This document shows positions 16,155 to 24,025 of a DNA stretch of 64,000 bases, piece by piece. The DNA lies in NCBI GenBank assembly GCA_035626515.1, contig DASPNM010000019.1, positions 310,001 to 374,000 of the forward strand. The letters are read 5' to 3'. This DNA is from DASPNM01 sp035626515 (GTDB taxonomy: Bacteria > Bacteroidota > Bacteroidia > Chitinophagales > Chitinophagaceae). Position 1 is the first letter of the stretch. The number at the start of each line of letters is the position of its first letter. Position numbers and translations under genes: made by a program. The notes beneath the pieces are model-generated. The model worked only from the letters and a program-made list of their open reading frames with translations, was not told the origin of the DNA and made no database searches.

Positions 16155-17532
16155 AACATCCCAGATCCGGCATTCCCACGGGACGGGGGTTGCCGTCCAG
16201 GTCGATCAGCACCGATGTCGGAACTCCGCGGTTCACCGCAGGGGAATTGGCTTTCAGCCTGAAATTGTAGAAGTTGCGGCCTACATCCACGCTGTCGAAC
16301 CGCGGATCCTGGTTGTTGAGCGCATTGATTACGGTGGCAGGAGCGGGTACAGTCGTCACTTTCCAGAGGGGGTGGTCGAAGGTGACATTAAAGGCCGTGT
16401 TTCCATTTTTCAGCAACATTACTTCGTTATCCACCGTTCCGTTCTGCCCCCAGAAAATGCAGTTGCGGAAGACAGCACTTAGGTTGGCCGCGACCGGGTT
16501 ATTATTAACATTGATGAAATTACTCAGCAGTAATACCGGTTCCCGGTGGGCAATGAAATTGTTGCCGTAGCTCGCAACGGTGCAGTGGGTGAACTGGTAA
16601 TCGCCACCTTTCACAAGCACAATGTTTTTCCCGCAGTTGCTGATCTGGCAATTTTGAGCGCGAATACTGGAATTAATTCCGACGATCCCTGCGTCATAAG
16701 CATTGTCAATTATGCATTCGCTGAGCTGCAATTTGGGATTGACTGACGGCGAAGGATCTGTAATCGCAATCGCCTGGTAAGCGTTCCGGATTTCCGCATA
16801 TTGAAGCAGGTTGTTCGCGCTGCTCGCGGCAAAAAAGATCCCGGGCCAGGCAGCGGGTAAATTGCTGTAAGGCTCGTCCAGCCGGTCGCCTCGAAATACC
16901 ACGTGGTTTGCTGTATCCCTCAGTCCATTTACCCTGAGACTTCCTGCGATTACGATCGGCGCGTTGCCGTGTACATATACCCGGCAGCCCGCGTTTACCG
17001 ACAGTACAGCGTTGCTGTCAACATACAAAAAGCCCAGGATCACGTAAGGCAGGTCATTGTTCCACGTTTCGTTCGCGCCAACGATATAATCCCTGAGAAA
17101 GTGAGCGTTCTGTCCCCAGGCTTCGAGCTGCACCACGCGGCGCACTCCATTATAGGTTATTTCCAGACTGTCGCGCACGATGAACGGAAGATTGCCGGCT
17201 GCAGGATCAATGTTCACCTGCACAAAAACGTGGATGCTGTCGTTTGCATCGATTTCGATGTTGTCGGTACGAGGGCCCTGCATGCCGTCTACATTCAGCC
17301 GGTAGGCGGAGTTGTTTCCCATCAGCCGGATGCTGCTGATGCGCAACTTTTGGTTGTTTTCATTTTTGATCCGGAACGAGCGGAACGTGGAACCCGAGCT
17401 TACAAACAGAGTGTCGAACTTGAGCGTGTCGGCAGTGATGATGACGCTGGCCTCCGGCGAGCTGATAAATGAATCCTTCCTGCAGCCGAGCGCCAGGATC
17501 AGGACGATGGCAGGGAGGATCATTTTAAGCAT
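16141..17532 (-). CDS. Lipoprotein with right-handed beta-helix repeats
   Basis: A 463-residue predicted lipoprotein (lipobox LALGC, Cys at about residue 17). After an early beta-sandwich-like part (about 25-150) with FDTLFVSSGSTFRSFRIKN, the middle and C-terminal part is made of short repeated strands typical of a right-handed parallel beta-helix: YVDSNAVLSVNAGC, HVVFRGDRL, LQYAEIRNAYQAIAI, LSECIIDNAYDAGI and AQNCQISNCGKNIVL. The end reads GNPRPVGMPDLGCFEF, a common ending of this Bacteroidota family. Surface attachment or polysaccharide binding is plausible; no catalytic residues are evident. The start is fixed at 17532 by a TACTTTTG element ending 4 nt upstream. Confidence 0.8.
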   Translation of the reverse strand: MLKMILPAIVLILALGCRKDSFISSPEASVIITADTLKFDTLFVSSGSTFRSFRIKNENNQKLRISSIRLMGNNSAYRLNVDGMQGPRTDNIEIDANDSIHVFVQVNIDPAAGNLPFIVRDSLEITYNGVRRVVQLEAWGQNAHFLRDYIVGANETWNNDLPYVILGFLYVDSNAVLSVNAGCRVYVHGNAPIVIAGSLRVNGLRDTANHVVFRGDRLDEPYSNLPAAWPGIFFAASSANNLLQYAEIRNAYQAIAITDPSPSVNPKLQLSECIIDNAYDAGIVGINSSIRAQNCQISNCGKNIVLVKGGDYQFTHCTVASYGNNFIAHREPVLLLSNFINVNNNPVAANLSAVFRNCIFWGQNGTVDNEVMLLKNGNTAFNVTFDHPLWKVTTVPAPATVINALNNQDPRFDSVDVGRNFYNFRLKANSPAVNRGVPTSVLIDLDGNPRPVGMPDLGCFEFR

Positions 17533-17535
17533 GTT

Positions 17536-17565
17536 CAAAAGTAGTCGAAGTGTCCCAGAGCGCAA
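17536..17565 (-). promoter_or_regulatory. Bipartite promoter abutting the beta-helix lipoprotein start
   Basis: On the minus strand TTG (17565-17563), 19 nt, TACTTTTG (17543-17536). Both elements are perfect and the -7 element ends 4 nt before the ATG, implying a leaderless mRNA. The -33 TTG lies directly after the comF stop, so the gene is probably expressed independently of comF. Confidence 0.7.
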
Positions 17566-18267
17566 TCAGTCCGAAGCGTAGCAAAGAGTGGCCAAACTCA
17601 GCCGCGCATTCTGCGCCCTGAGGATTTCGGATCCGCAGGCTTCGAGCGTAGCGCCCGTGGTAACAACATCATCCACGAGAAGGATGTGTTTGTTTGCAAG
17701 CTGGCGGGTGTCTGCGAGGCAAAACTTTCCTTCCATATTCCGCCATCGGTCGATCCGGCCTTTGCGTGTTTGGGTTTCAGTGAAAAGCGGCCTCGTCACG
17801 ATGCGTTCGAAAACAGGCAGGCGCATTACATCCGCAATGCCCTGGCAGAGTACAAAGGCCTGGTTGAATCCCCGCCTTCTTTCTTTTTCTTCCGAAAGCG
17901 GAAGTGGAACAAGCACATCCACCTCAAATCTTCCGGACGCTTTCAATTCCTTTCCCATAATCCGGCCGAGCTGCAGCCCCAGCGATTTATCGCCCCCGTA
18001 TTTGAACTGGTGAATGAGATGTTGCATGAGTGATTCCCTGTTGTAATAGTATTGGGCCGTGGCCGCGATCAGGGGCAGGCGTCCCCAGAATTTTTTCTCC
18101 ACCGGGTTGTGCGGGCTTTCCTCGAACCAGGTGCGCGGCATATCAGCCATGCAGCGCAAGCAGAGAAGTGTACTGCGCGGCAGAAGATCGGTACGGCAGC
18201 CCGCGCAGACATGAGGGAAAAACAGACGGGTGACACTTTCCCCGATCTCATTTATGAAGCTTCGCAT
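17566..18267 (-). CDS. comF: ComF family phosphoribosyltransferase-like protein
   Basis: A 233-residue ComF protein. It has an N-terminal zinc-ribbon (CAGC, then CLRC, about residues 18-38), a middle part with LIHQFKYGG and LVPLPLSEEKERRRGFNQA, and a PRPP-binding loop ILLVDDVVTTGATLEAC near the C-terminus. In other bacteria ComF supports DNA uptake in natural transformation and interacts with DNA-processing proteins. It lies 2 nt behind radA, which acts on incoming single-stranded DNA; comEC occurs elsewhere in this window. This grouping fits a transformation function, but pilus genes are not visible here. Confidence 0.92.
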   Translation of the reverse strand: MRSFINEIGESVTRLFFPHVCAGCRTDLLPRSTLLCLRCMADMPRTWFEESPHNPVEKKFWGRLPLIAATAQYYYNRESLMQHLIHQFKYGGDKSLGLQLGRIMGKELKASGRFEVDVLVPLPLSEEKERRRGFNQAFVLCQGIADVMRLPVFERIVTRPLFTETQTRKGRIDRWRNMEGKFCLADTRQLANKHILLVDDVVTTGATLEACGSEILRAQNARLSLATLCYASD

Positions 18268-18269
18268 GA

Positions 18270-19646
18270 TCAGAAAAAATGCCGGTACACTTCATCAACG
18301 CGGCCGACGCGAACGATCTCGATATTTGCTTTTACACTCTGACCAGAGGGATTGTATCTGGAAATCATGATTTTTTCGAATCCAAGCTTTTCTGCTTCCG
18401 CTATTCGCTGGTCGACGCGACTTACCGCCCGGATCTCCCCACTCAATCCTACTTCTCCTGCGAAGCAGACGCGCTGCGGAACCGGTGTGTCCTCGTAAGA
18501 CGAAAGCAGCGCGCAGAGGACCGCCAGGTCGATCGAAGGATCTTCCAGCTTCAGACCGCCTGCGAGGTTGAGAAATACATCCTTCACGCCAAAATGAAAC
18601 CCGCCCCTTTTTTCCAGCACTGCGAGCAAAAGCTGCAGCCGTCGAAGATCAAGGCCTGTAACGGTACGCTGGGGTGTGCCGTAGACCGATTGCGTCACCA
18701 GCGCCTGGATCTCCACGAGCAGCGGTCTCTGGCCTTCCACGGCCGCAGCAATTGTAATACCGCTGAGCTGATCTTCCTTTTGTGTGATGAGCACCTCACT
18801 CGGATTGATTACCGCGCGCATTCCTTCACCCGTCATTTCATAGATACCCAGCTCCGAGGTGCTGCCGAAGCGGTTCTTGAGCGTCCTCAGTATGCGGTAG
18901 GCATGGTGGCGGTCGCCCTCGAACTGGAGCACAGTGTCCACCATGTGCTCGAGCAGCTTCGGTCCTGCGATGCTGCCTTCCTTGGTGATGTGGCCGATGA
19001 GGACTACCGGCGTTCCGGTTTCCTTGGCGAACCGGTGAAATTCGGCCGCGCTTTCGCGCACCTGAGAAACGCTTCCTGGTGAAGAGTCAATGTATGGAGT
19101 TTCGAGAGTTTGTACGGAATCAACTATGATCAGCTGTGGGTTCAGCTTCGATGCTTCCTTGAGGATCCGTTCGGTTGATGTTTCGGTAAGCAGAAAAAAG
19201 CCGGATGCGTCGTTTTGGACGCTGTTTATTCGTTCCGCACGGCTGCGGATCTGCTGCTCGCTTTCTTCACCGCTGATGTAAAGCACACGCGTATCACCCA
19301 GTCGCAATGCTACCTGCAGGAAAAGCGTGGACTTGCCGATGCCGGGTTCACCTGCAACCAGCACAACACTTCCTCGCACAAGACCGCCCCCAAGGACGCG
19401 ATTCAGTTCGGCGTCGGAAGTTTTCAATCTTTCTTCGCCGGTCGTTTGGATTTCTTCGAGCCGGACCGGTTTGTTTCTTTTCTCTGGACGCTCGCCGCTC
19501 CATCCGGACTCTCGTTTACGCGCGTCTTTTTGAATCAGCTCCTCGATGAAAGTGTTCCATGCTCCACAACCTGGACACTGTCCCAGCCATTTCACTGATT
19601 CGTATCCGCAGCTCTGACAAAAGAAGGCAGTCTTGATTTTCGCCAT
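18270..19646 (-). CDS. radA: DNA repair protein RadA
   Basis: RadA, 458 residues, a RecA-like helicase that extends recombination intermediates. It has the N-terminal zinc finger (Cys 10, 13, 24, 27), Walker A GEPGIGKST at 99-107, the RadA-specific KNRFGS motif near residue 253 and a Lon-like C-terminal domain with FAGEVGLSGEIRAV. Length and domain order are typical. It heads a leftward set radA-comF. The upstream 459-nt noncoding gap contains several hairpins and no clear perfect promoter element for this gene. Confidence 0.97.
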   Translation of the reverse strand: MAKIKTAFFCQSCGYESVKWLGQCPGCGAWNTFIEELIQKDARKRESGWSGERPEKRNKPVRLEEIQTTGEERLKTSDAELNRVLGGGLVRGSVVLVAGEPGIGKSTLFLQVALRLGDTRVLYISGEESEQQIRSRAERINSVQNDASGFFLLTETSTERILKEASKLNPQLIIVDSVQTLETPYIDSSPGSVSQVRESAAEFHRFAKETGTPVVLIGHITKEGSIAGPKLLEHMVDTVLQFEGDRHHAYRILRTLKNRFGSTSELGIYEMTGEGMRAVINPSEVLITQKEDQLSGITIAAAVEGQRPLLVEIQALVTQSVYGTPQRTVTGLDLRRLQLLLAVLEKRGGFHFGVKDVFLNLAGGLKLEDPSIDLAVLCALLSSYEDTPVPQRVCFAGEVGLSGEIRAVSRVDQRIAEAEKLGFEKIMISRYNPSGQSVKANIEIVRVGRVDEVYRHFF

Positions 19647-19767
19647 GAAAAAAATTGGAGCGCTACGTGCGCGGTTTCGCGTTTTTGAATTCGCGTATCT
19701 AAGAACGGAAATAGCCGCGATTTTAACCCGAGAAAAAAACGTGGAAGACCGGAAATTTTACAACGTA

Positions 19768-19799
19768 AAAAGGGCCAATCCTGCGATTGACCCTTTTAC
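19768..19799. terminator. Terminator-like hairpin in a divergent noncoding region
   Basis: AAAAGGG-C-CAATC, loop CTGC, GATTG-A-CCCTTTT: twelve paired bases with one C/A mismatch and U-rich flanks on both strands. It is not behind an annotated gene on either strand, so it may end a small RNA or attenuate a leader. Confidence 0.5.
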
Positions 19800-19998
19800 T
19801 TACTAACCCATTAAATTCTTCCACTAAATTACTATTCTGCGTCACACTACAAAATAATTTTTTCTCGCTGTGAATAACTTTTGGAGGTCAACCGGCGCTG
19901 CCGATGACTCTCCTTTCGACTCCGGAACCTAGTTTATAAAGAAGTGATTATGATTATGTTGTGGAGGTTTTCGCGGCGTTTTTCCAGTTCCTCACACA

Positions 19999-20016
19999 TG
20001 CCGGCGCGAGCCGGCA
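19999..20016. repeat. Perfect hairpin with GCGA tetraloop
   Basis: TGCCGGC, GCGA, GCCGGCA: a perfect 7-bp GC-rich stem closed by a GNRA-type tetraloop, in the noncoding region upstream of the zinc-protease gene. Confidence 0.5.
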
Positions 20017-20041
20017 CGCCCAAAAGTTTCGTTATGACAAA

Positions 20042-20066
20042 ACGACCACTGAAACCCATTGGTCGT
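20042..20066. repeat. Inverted repeat ACGACCA-N11-TGGTCGT
   Basis: A perfect 7-bp inverted repeat spaced by 11 nt, ending where the TACATTTG promoter element begins. Its position would suit an operator over the -33 region. Confidence 0.4.
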
Positions 20067-20073
20067 ACATTTG
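20066..20073 (+). promoter_or_regulatory. TAnnTTTG -7 element for the zinc-protease gene
   Basis: TACATTTG, a perfect match, 32 nt before the ATG at 20106. It supports that start rather than a longer N-terminus. Confidence 0.55.
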
Positions 20074-20105
20074 TTAGCACTACAGAAAACCAAAAAAATC
20101 GATCT

Positions 20106-20795
20106 ATGCCGCTGTCCATATTGCTCGTGTCCCTAATCTTTTTGGGGATCAGTTTGCTGGTCTCACTGATCCTGAAGTCCAAGTTCACCAAATACTCTAA
20201 GATCCCCCTGGCCAACGGCATGTCGGGCAAAGACATCGCCGAGAGGATGCTTCGCGAAAACGGCATTTACGATGTCAAAGTGACGTCGGTGCAGGGTTTC
20301 CTGACAGACCATTATAACCCTGTCAATAAGACCGTCAACCTTAGTCCGGAGGTGTACAACGGACACAGTATTTCGGCGGCGGCCGTCGCTGCCCACGAAT
20401 GCGGGCACGCGGTTCAGCACGCCACCGCCTACGCTCCGCTTCAGTTCCGGAGCAAAATGGTGCCCGTTGTGCAGGTAAGCTCCATGCTGGTAAACTGGAT
20501 TCTCCTCATAGGAGTGGTATTGGCGGCTTCCGGCAACACAACCCTTCTGTTGGTCGGCATTATCCTGATGGGTATCACCGTTTTGTTCACCCTGGTCACT
20601 TTGCCGGTGGAGTTTGACGCCAGCAAGCGCGCCTTGGCATGGCTCACCCAGACGAATGTCACCAATACGCTGGAATATCCAAAGGCCAAGGATGCCCTGA
20701 AATGGGCTGCCACGACCTATGTGGTAGCTGCGCTGGCCGCTGTGGTCACATTGATTCAGTATATCCTTATCTACCTGGGTAGCCGCGACAGGTAA
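20106..20795 (+). CDS. Membrane neutral zinc metallopeptidase, YugP family
   Basis: A 229-residue membrane protease of the YugP (zinc-dependent membrane metallopeptidase) family. It has an N-terminal membrane helix (about 5-22), then SKIPLANGMSGKDIAERML, the zinc motif HECGHAVQHA (HExxH, about residues 98-107) and two central hydrophobic helices, a polar segment and a last membrane helix. The family is widespread and its substrates are largely unknown. The start is set at 20106 by the promoter element and by the typical MPLSILL beginning. It converges with the RNase G gene. Confidence 0.9.
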   Translation: MPLSILLVSLIFLGISLLVSLILKSKFTKYSKIPLANGMSGKDIAERMLRENGIYDVKVTSVQGFLTDHYNPVNKTVNLSPEVYNGHSISAAAVAAHECGHAVQHATAYAPLQFRSKMVPVVQVSSMLVNWILLIGVVLAASGNTTLLLVGIILMGITVLFTLVTLPVEFDASKRALAWLTQTNVTNTLEYPKAKDALKWAATTYVVAALAAVVTLIQYILIYLGSRDR

Positions 20796-20797
20796 AC

Positions 20798-22351
20798 TCA
20801 GATCTTGATCTCTTCGTCGTGCTGGTCGAAAAAACGGTATTCGGTCAGGTGGTAATTACTGTCCTGTTCGAGCCGGGTCTTCTGCCCGAACTTCCTGTTC
20901 CACTGCGCGAGCCGCGTCTTCCAGGGCCAGCCCTTGGTAAGGTAGGCATACATGATCGGGTGCACAACCAGTTTAAGACGGGCATTCTTATGCGTAATGA
21001 GGTATAGGAGATTCTTCTCGATCTCGTCTTCCAGCAGCAAAGTGGATGAGATCTTGCCGGTACCGTTGCAGCTGGGACAAAGCTCCTGAGTGTTGATATT
21101 CACCTCCGGCTTCATCCTTTGACGGGTGATCTGCATGAGGCCGAACTTGGAGATCGGCAATACTGCGTGCTTCGCGCGATCGGTGCTCATGAACTGCTCC
21201 ATCTTGTCTACCAGCTTGCGTTTGTTCTCGGGGTGCTTCATATCGATGAAGTCCACGACGATAATACCGCCCAAATCCCGGAGCCGCAGCTGGCGTGCGA
21301 TCTCCTCGGCAGCCTCCAGGTTGGTTTCAAGGGCGTTCAGTTCCTGGTTGTTGCCCACACTTTTGTACCCGCTGTTCACATCAATGACGTGAAGCGCTTC
21401 GGTGTGTTCAATAATGAGGTAAGCGCCGCTGTTGAGGTTCACTGTTTTCCCAAACGAGGATTTTACCTGCTTCGTAACACCGAAAGAATCGAAGATTGGG
21501 GCGCCGTTCTGGTAAAAGGAGACTATATCGGCTTTTTCCGGGGCAATTCTCTGGATGTAGTTCTTGGTCTCGGTAAAAATAGTTCTGTCGTTCACCACGA
21601 TCCGGTTGAAATCCTCGTTGAGGAGGTCGCGGAGGATGCTGGTCGTTTTCGTCTGCTCGCTCAGGATCTTGGTGGGGGCGGTGGCACCTTTCAGGTTCTT
21701 CTGGATTGCCTTCCACATGGCAACCAGGGCCGAAAGGTCTTCGTGCAGTTCGGCAGTATTCTTTCCTTCCGCCGCTGTGCGAACAATCACCCCAAAGTTT
21801 TTCGGCTTAATGGCCTCAATTATTTTCTGCAGGCGCTTTCTTTCTTCCGAAGAATGGATCTTACGGGAGACCGCTACGATATCGTTAAACGGCGTTACCA
21901 CCACAAAACGTCCCGGGAGGGAGATCTCGCAGCTCAGGCGCGGCCCTTTTGCGGCGATCGGTTCCTTCAGAATCTGGACAAGAATGTTAGGTTTTCCCCC
22001 CAGCACCTCGTTGATCTTTCCCGTCTTTACGATCTCCGGTTCGATGGTGAATTTGTTGAAATCGAGGCCCTGCTCGCTTTTGTCGTTGATAGACATCTGG
22101 GTGAACTTCAGCAGCGAGCGGGCATAAGGGCTGAGGTCGGTGTAGTGAAGGAATGCGTCCTTTTCAAATCCGACGTCCACGAAAGCAGCGTTCAGGCCCG
22201 GGATGAGTTTTTTGACTTTTCCGAGATAGAGATCCCCGACTGCAAACCGGGCATCGGTCTTTTCGCTATGCAGTTCTACCAGCTTTCTGTCTTCCAGCAG
22301 CGCGATTTCAACGCCCTGCGGGGCCGAGTTAATAATCAGTTCCTTGTTCAT
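20798..22351 (-). CDS. rng: Ribonuclease G (RNase E/G family)
   Basis: A 517-residue RNase E/G family endoribonuclease that processes rRNA ends and decays mRNA in the cytoplasm. It has an S1-like N-terminal part (AVGDLYLGKVKKLIPGLNAAFVDVGFEKDAFLHY is split by the insertion typical of the family), the catalytic core HVIDVNSGYKS and GGIIVVDFIDMKH with the metal-binding aspartates, and the zinc-link CPSCNGTG. The start is MNKELIINS at 22351; a longer in-frame reading of 49 residues is rejected because it runs through an intergenic stretch. It follows the 31-aa basic protein gene. Confidence 0.95.
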   Translation of the reverse strand: MNKELIINSAPQGVEIALLEDRKLVELHSEKTDARFAVGDLYLGKVKKLIPGLNAAFVDVGFEKDAFLHYTDLSPYARSLLKFTQMSINDKSEQGLDFNKFTIEPEIVKTGKINEVLGGKPNILVQILKEPIAAKGPRLSCEISLPGRFVVVTPFNDIVAVSRKIHSSEERKRLQKIIEAIKPKNFGVIVRTAAEGKNTAELHEDLSALVAMWKAIQKNLKGATAPTKILSEQTKTTSILRDLLNEDFNRIVVNDRTIFTETKNYIQRIAPEKADIVSFYQNGAPIFDSFGVTKQVKSSFGKTVNLNSGAYLIIEHTEALHVIDVNSGYKSVGNNQELNALETNLEAAEEIARQLRLRDLGGIIVVDFIDMKHPENKRKLVDKMEQFMSTDRAKHAVLPISKFGLMQITRQRMKPEVNINTQELCPSCNGTGKISSTLLLEDEIEKNLLYLITHKNARLKLVVHPIMYAYLTKGWPWKTRLAQWNRKFGQKTRLEQDSNYHLTEYRFFDQHDEEIKI

Positions 22352-22496
22352 TACAGCTCCATAATGTGTATCCCTTCTGCTGTAAACGCCGGTTGTCAGA
22401 GCTCCCGTTCGAATGCGAGACGGAAGGTTTGGAGTAAATTGGCGGGGGTGCAAACGCGTAGGGCAATTCAACCGGCAGACTGAAAAATCACATGCC

Positions 22497-22511
22497 ACAG
22501 GCGGAGCCTGT
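22497..22511. repeat. Short perfect hairpin at the end of the small basic protein gene
   Basis: ACAGGC-GGA-GCCTGT, a 6-bp stem with a 3-nt loop overlapping the last stop codon base. On the minus strand a T-rich stretch follows only after about ten bases, so it is a weak terminator candidate at best. Confidence 0.3.
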
Positions 22512-22606
22512 TACTTGTTTCTCTTTTTATGTCTGTTCTTCCTCAGTCTTTTTTTACGCTTGTGCGTCGCGATCTTATGACGCTTCCTCTTTTTACCACA
22601 AGGCAT
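22511..22606 (-). CDS. 31-residue basic protein, AURKAIP1/COX24-domain type
   Basis: A micro-gene read as MPCGKKRKRHKIATHKRKKR followed by LRKNRHKKRNK. Two thirds of the residues are Lys, Arg or His. The pattern KKRKRHKIATHKRKKRLRKNRHKK is, from memory, the conserved small protein annotated AURKAIP1/COX24 domain-containing in Bacteroidota, related to mitochondrial small-subunit ribosomal proteins; binding to rRNA is therefore likely, by inference. It sits between the TPR-protein gene and rng on the same strand. The short length would hide it from most gene callers. Confidence 0.85.
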   Translation of the reverse strand: MPCGKKRKRHKIATHKRKKRLRKNRHKKRNK

Positions 22607-22641
22607 ACTAGAATAAGTTTTTAAATCAGTTTATAATCAAT

Positions 22642-23475
22642 TCATTTTTTCAATTCCGCGATCCGCCGTTCGATCTCCTGCCGGACTTCGGGTCGCTCCA
22701 CGAACTGCAGGCTTTTTTCGTACCATGCGGCCGCCTCTTTTCCGCGCTCCATTCGCTCCAGCACGTCTGCCGTCATCAGGATTGCCTCCACGTTCCGGGA
22801 GTCAATGCGGGCTACCAGCTGAAGCCGGCTGAGGGCCTTGTCGTACTGTCCCGAAAGCACCGACGCGCGGGCCAGTGTCATCTGGCCGTAAACATGTGTA
22901 CTGTCCCGCTCTACGACCTCCCGGATGCGGTTCACACCTTCCATGGGATTGGAGGAGATACTACCGAACAGGTACGTGGCTCCGAGTCCCACCTTTGAGG
23001 AATCGTTTGCCGGGTTGATAATCAAAGATCTTTCGAACAGGTCGCGAGCCTGGATAGCCTTCCACTTTTTTCTTTCGGAATCGCTGTCGGCCAGTAAATT
23101 CTCTAAAAATAAGTGGGCTGCAAAGGTCAGGCTTTTTTCCGAATTTTCCAATCTCGCCGCCTCGGCCTCAAACCAGGCATAGGGCTCGAATACCCGGACG
23201 CTGTCTTTCCAGAAATGAGCCAAATCATGGAACACGCGTAATCTTAGTTCGCGGTCGGCTCCGGTAGCCAGCATATTTTCCAACGACCATAGCTTTCGCG
23301 CCATTCCCGGAGGCAGTTTTTCCCTTGCCAGCTGCAAAATACTGTCCGTGCTCAGGCCGGTCGCCAGTGGCGCCGACGCCCCCGGCTTTTTGGCCGGTAC
23401 CGTCCTGGCAAACAGGAAAACGGACACAGTGAGGACAATCGCTACAATCACCGTGATCCACTGGGGACGCTGCAT
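22642..23475 (-). CDS. TPR-repeat protein with one N-terminal membrane anchor
   Basis: A 277-residue protein with a single N-terminal hydrophobic segment (about 8-24) and a soluble part made of tetratricopeptide repeats. The repeats are clearest from about residue 125: ARDLFERSLIINPANDSSKVGLGA, GVNRIREVVERDSTHVYGQMTLA, ALSRLQLVARIDSRNVEAILMTA and AAAWYEKSLQF, each in the usual A-x-x-x-Y/F spacing. It probably serves as a scaffold on the periplasmic side or inner face of the membrane. It lies between HU and the small basic protein, a conserved Bacteroidota order in my recollection, and has its own TAACTTTG element. Confidence 0.85.
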   Translation of the reverse strand: MQRPQWITVIVAIVLTVSVFLFARTVPAKKPGASAPLATGLSTDSILQLAREKLPPGMARKLWSLENMLATGADRELRLRVFHDLAHFWKDSVRVFEPYAWFEAEAARLENSEKSLTFAAHLFLENLLADSDSERKKWKAIQARDLFERSLIINPANDSSKVGLGATYLFGSISSNPMEGVNRIREVVERDSTHVYGQMTLARASVLSGQYDKALSRLQLVARIDSRNVEAILMTADVLERMERGKEAAAWYEKSLQFVERPEVRQEIERRIAELKK

Positions 23476-23494
23476 TGCTGGAGTTTTAAGACGG

Positions 23495-23502
23495 CAAAGT
23501 TA
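23495..23502 (-). promoter_or_regulatory. TAnnTTTG -7 element for the TPR protein gene
   Basis: Reads TAACTTTG on the minus strand, perfect, 20 nt before the start. Confidence 0.55.
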
Positions 23503-23549
23503 GCCGGCAAGCCCCAGCATTCTTGGTTGAAGTAAAGATTTAGGAATTC

Positions 23550-23870
23550 TTAATCTGCGTCTTCCCCGGGTCCGGCATCCGGCTTCTGAGACACCAGCTT
23601 TTTCACTTCTGCCACAAATTCTTTTGCTGGCTTAAACGCTGGAATATAATGTTCAGGGATGTGAACGGCAACGTTCTTTTTGATGTTTCGCCCTATTTTG
23701 GCCGCTCGCTTCTTGGTGATGAAACTGCCAAATCCCCGAATGTAGATATTCTCACCACCGGCCAGTGTATCCTTCACTTCTTTGAACATAGTTTCCAGGG
23801 TAACGAGAACATCAACTTTGGGTATGCCGGTCTTTTCAGAAATCTGGTTGACCAAGTCGGCTTTTCTCAT
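23550..23870 (-). CDS. HU/IHF family DNA-binding protein
   Basis: A 106-residue nucleoid protein of the HU/IHF family. It has the N-terminal dimerisation helices (MRKADLVNQISEKTGIPK), the saddle with NIYIRGFGSFITKKRAAKIGRN and the beta-arm that would carry the intercalating proline (VAVHIPEHYIPAFKPAKEF). A short acidic tail ends GPGEDAD. Such proteins bend DNA and organise the chromosome. It is divergent from mutY across a 155-nt gap that holds its promoter. Confidence 0.95.
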   Translation of the reverse strand: MRKADLVNQISEKTGIPKVDVLVTLETMFKEVKDTLAGGENIYIRGFGSFITKKRAAKIGRNIKKNVAVHIPEHYIPAFKPAKEFVAEVKKLVSQKPDAGPGEDAD

Positions 23871-23910
23871 TGTTGCAGGTTTTAGTTAAGATTTCTCAGC
23901 CAATTTAAAA

Positions 23911-23918
23911 CAAAATTA
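23911..23918 (-). promoter_or_regulatory. TAnnTTTG -7 element for the HU gene
   Basis: Reads TAATTTTG on the minus strand, a perfect match, about 40 nt upstream of the HU start. Confidence 0.55.
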
Positions 23919-24025
23919 GATGATAGTCAATGTAATAGGCATAATTTTTTTTAACCCGTTTTGCACCGGCGGCGGAAAGGCGGATATTCGCCCGGTTCAC
24001 CACCCCAAAATTCCATCATGCACGC

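Larger units (their letters stand above)
19647..20105. other. 459-nt noncoding divergent region with several hairpins
   Basis: Lies between divergent radA and the zinc-protease gene. It holds a terminator-like hairpin, a 7-bp stem with a GCGA tetraloop, a spaced inverted repeat and a TACATTTG promoter element toward the right. No ORF with recognisable protein character is seen, and the in-frame N-terminal extension of the right-hand gene reads as Ser/Arg-rich noise. Confidence 0.5.

Noticed and set aside
19944..20105. 54-residue N-terminal extension of the zinc-protease gene
   Set aside because: It is Ser/Arg-rich, unlike the family, and crosses a TACATTTG promoter element; the start at 20106 fits better.
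22407..22414. GTTCGAAT, resembling a tRNA T-loop
   Set aside because: No acceptor stem, anticodon arm or CCA-type end could be built around it on either strand.
21119..22483. 454-codon open frame antisense to RNase G
   Set aside because: It lies fully opposite a gene with complete RNase E/G motifs and reads as codon-biased antisense with no recognisable domain.
22352..22498. 49-residue N-terminal extension of RNase G
   Set aside because: It passes through intergenic sequence and lacks RNase E/G similarity; the MNKELIINS start matches the family.
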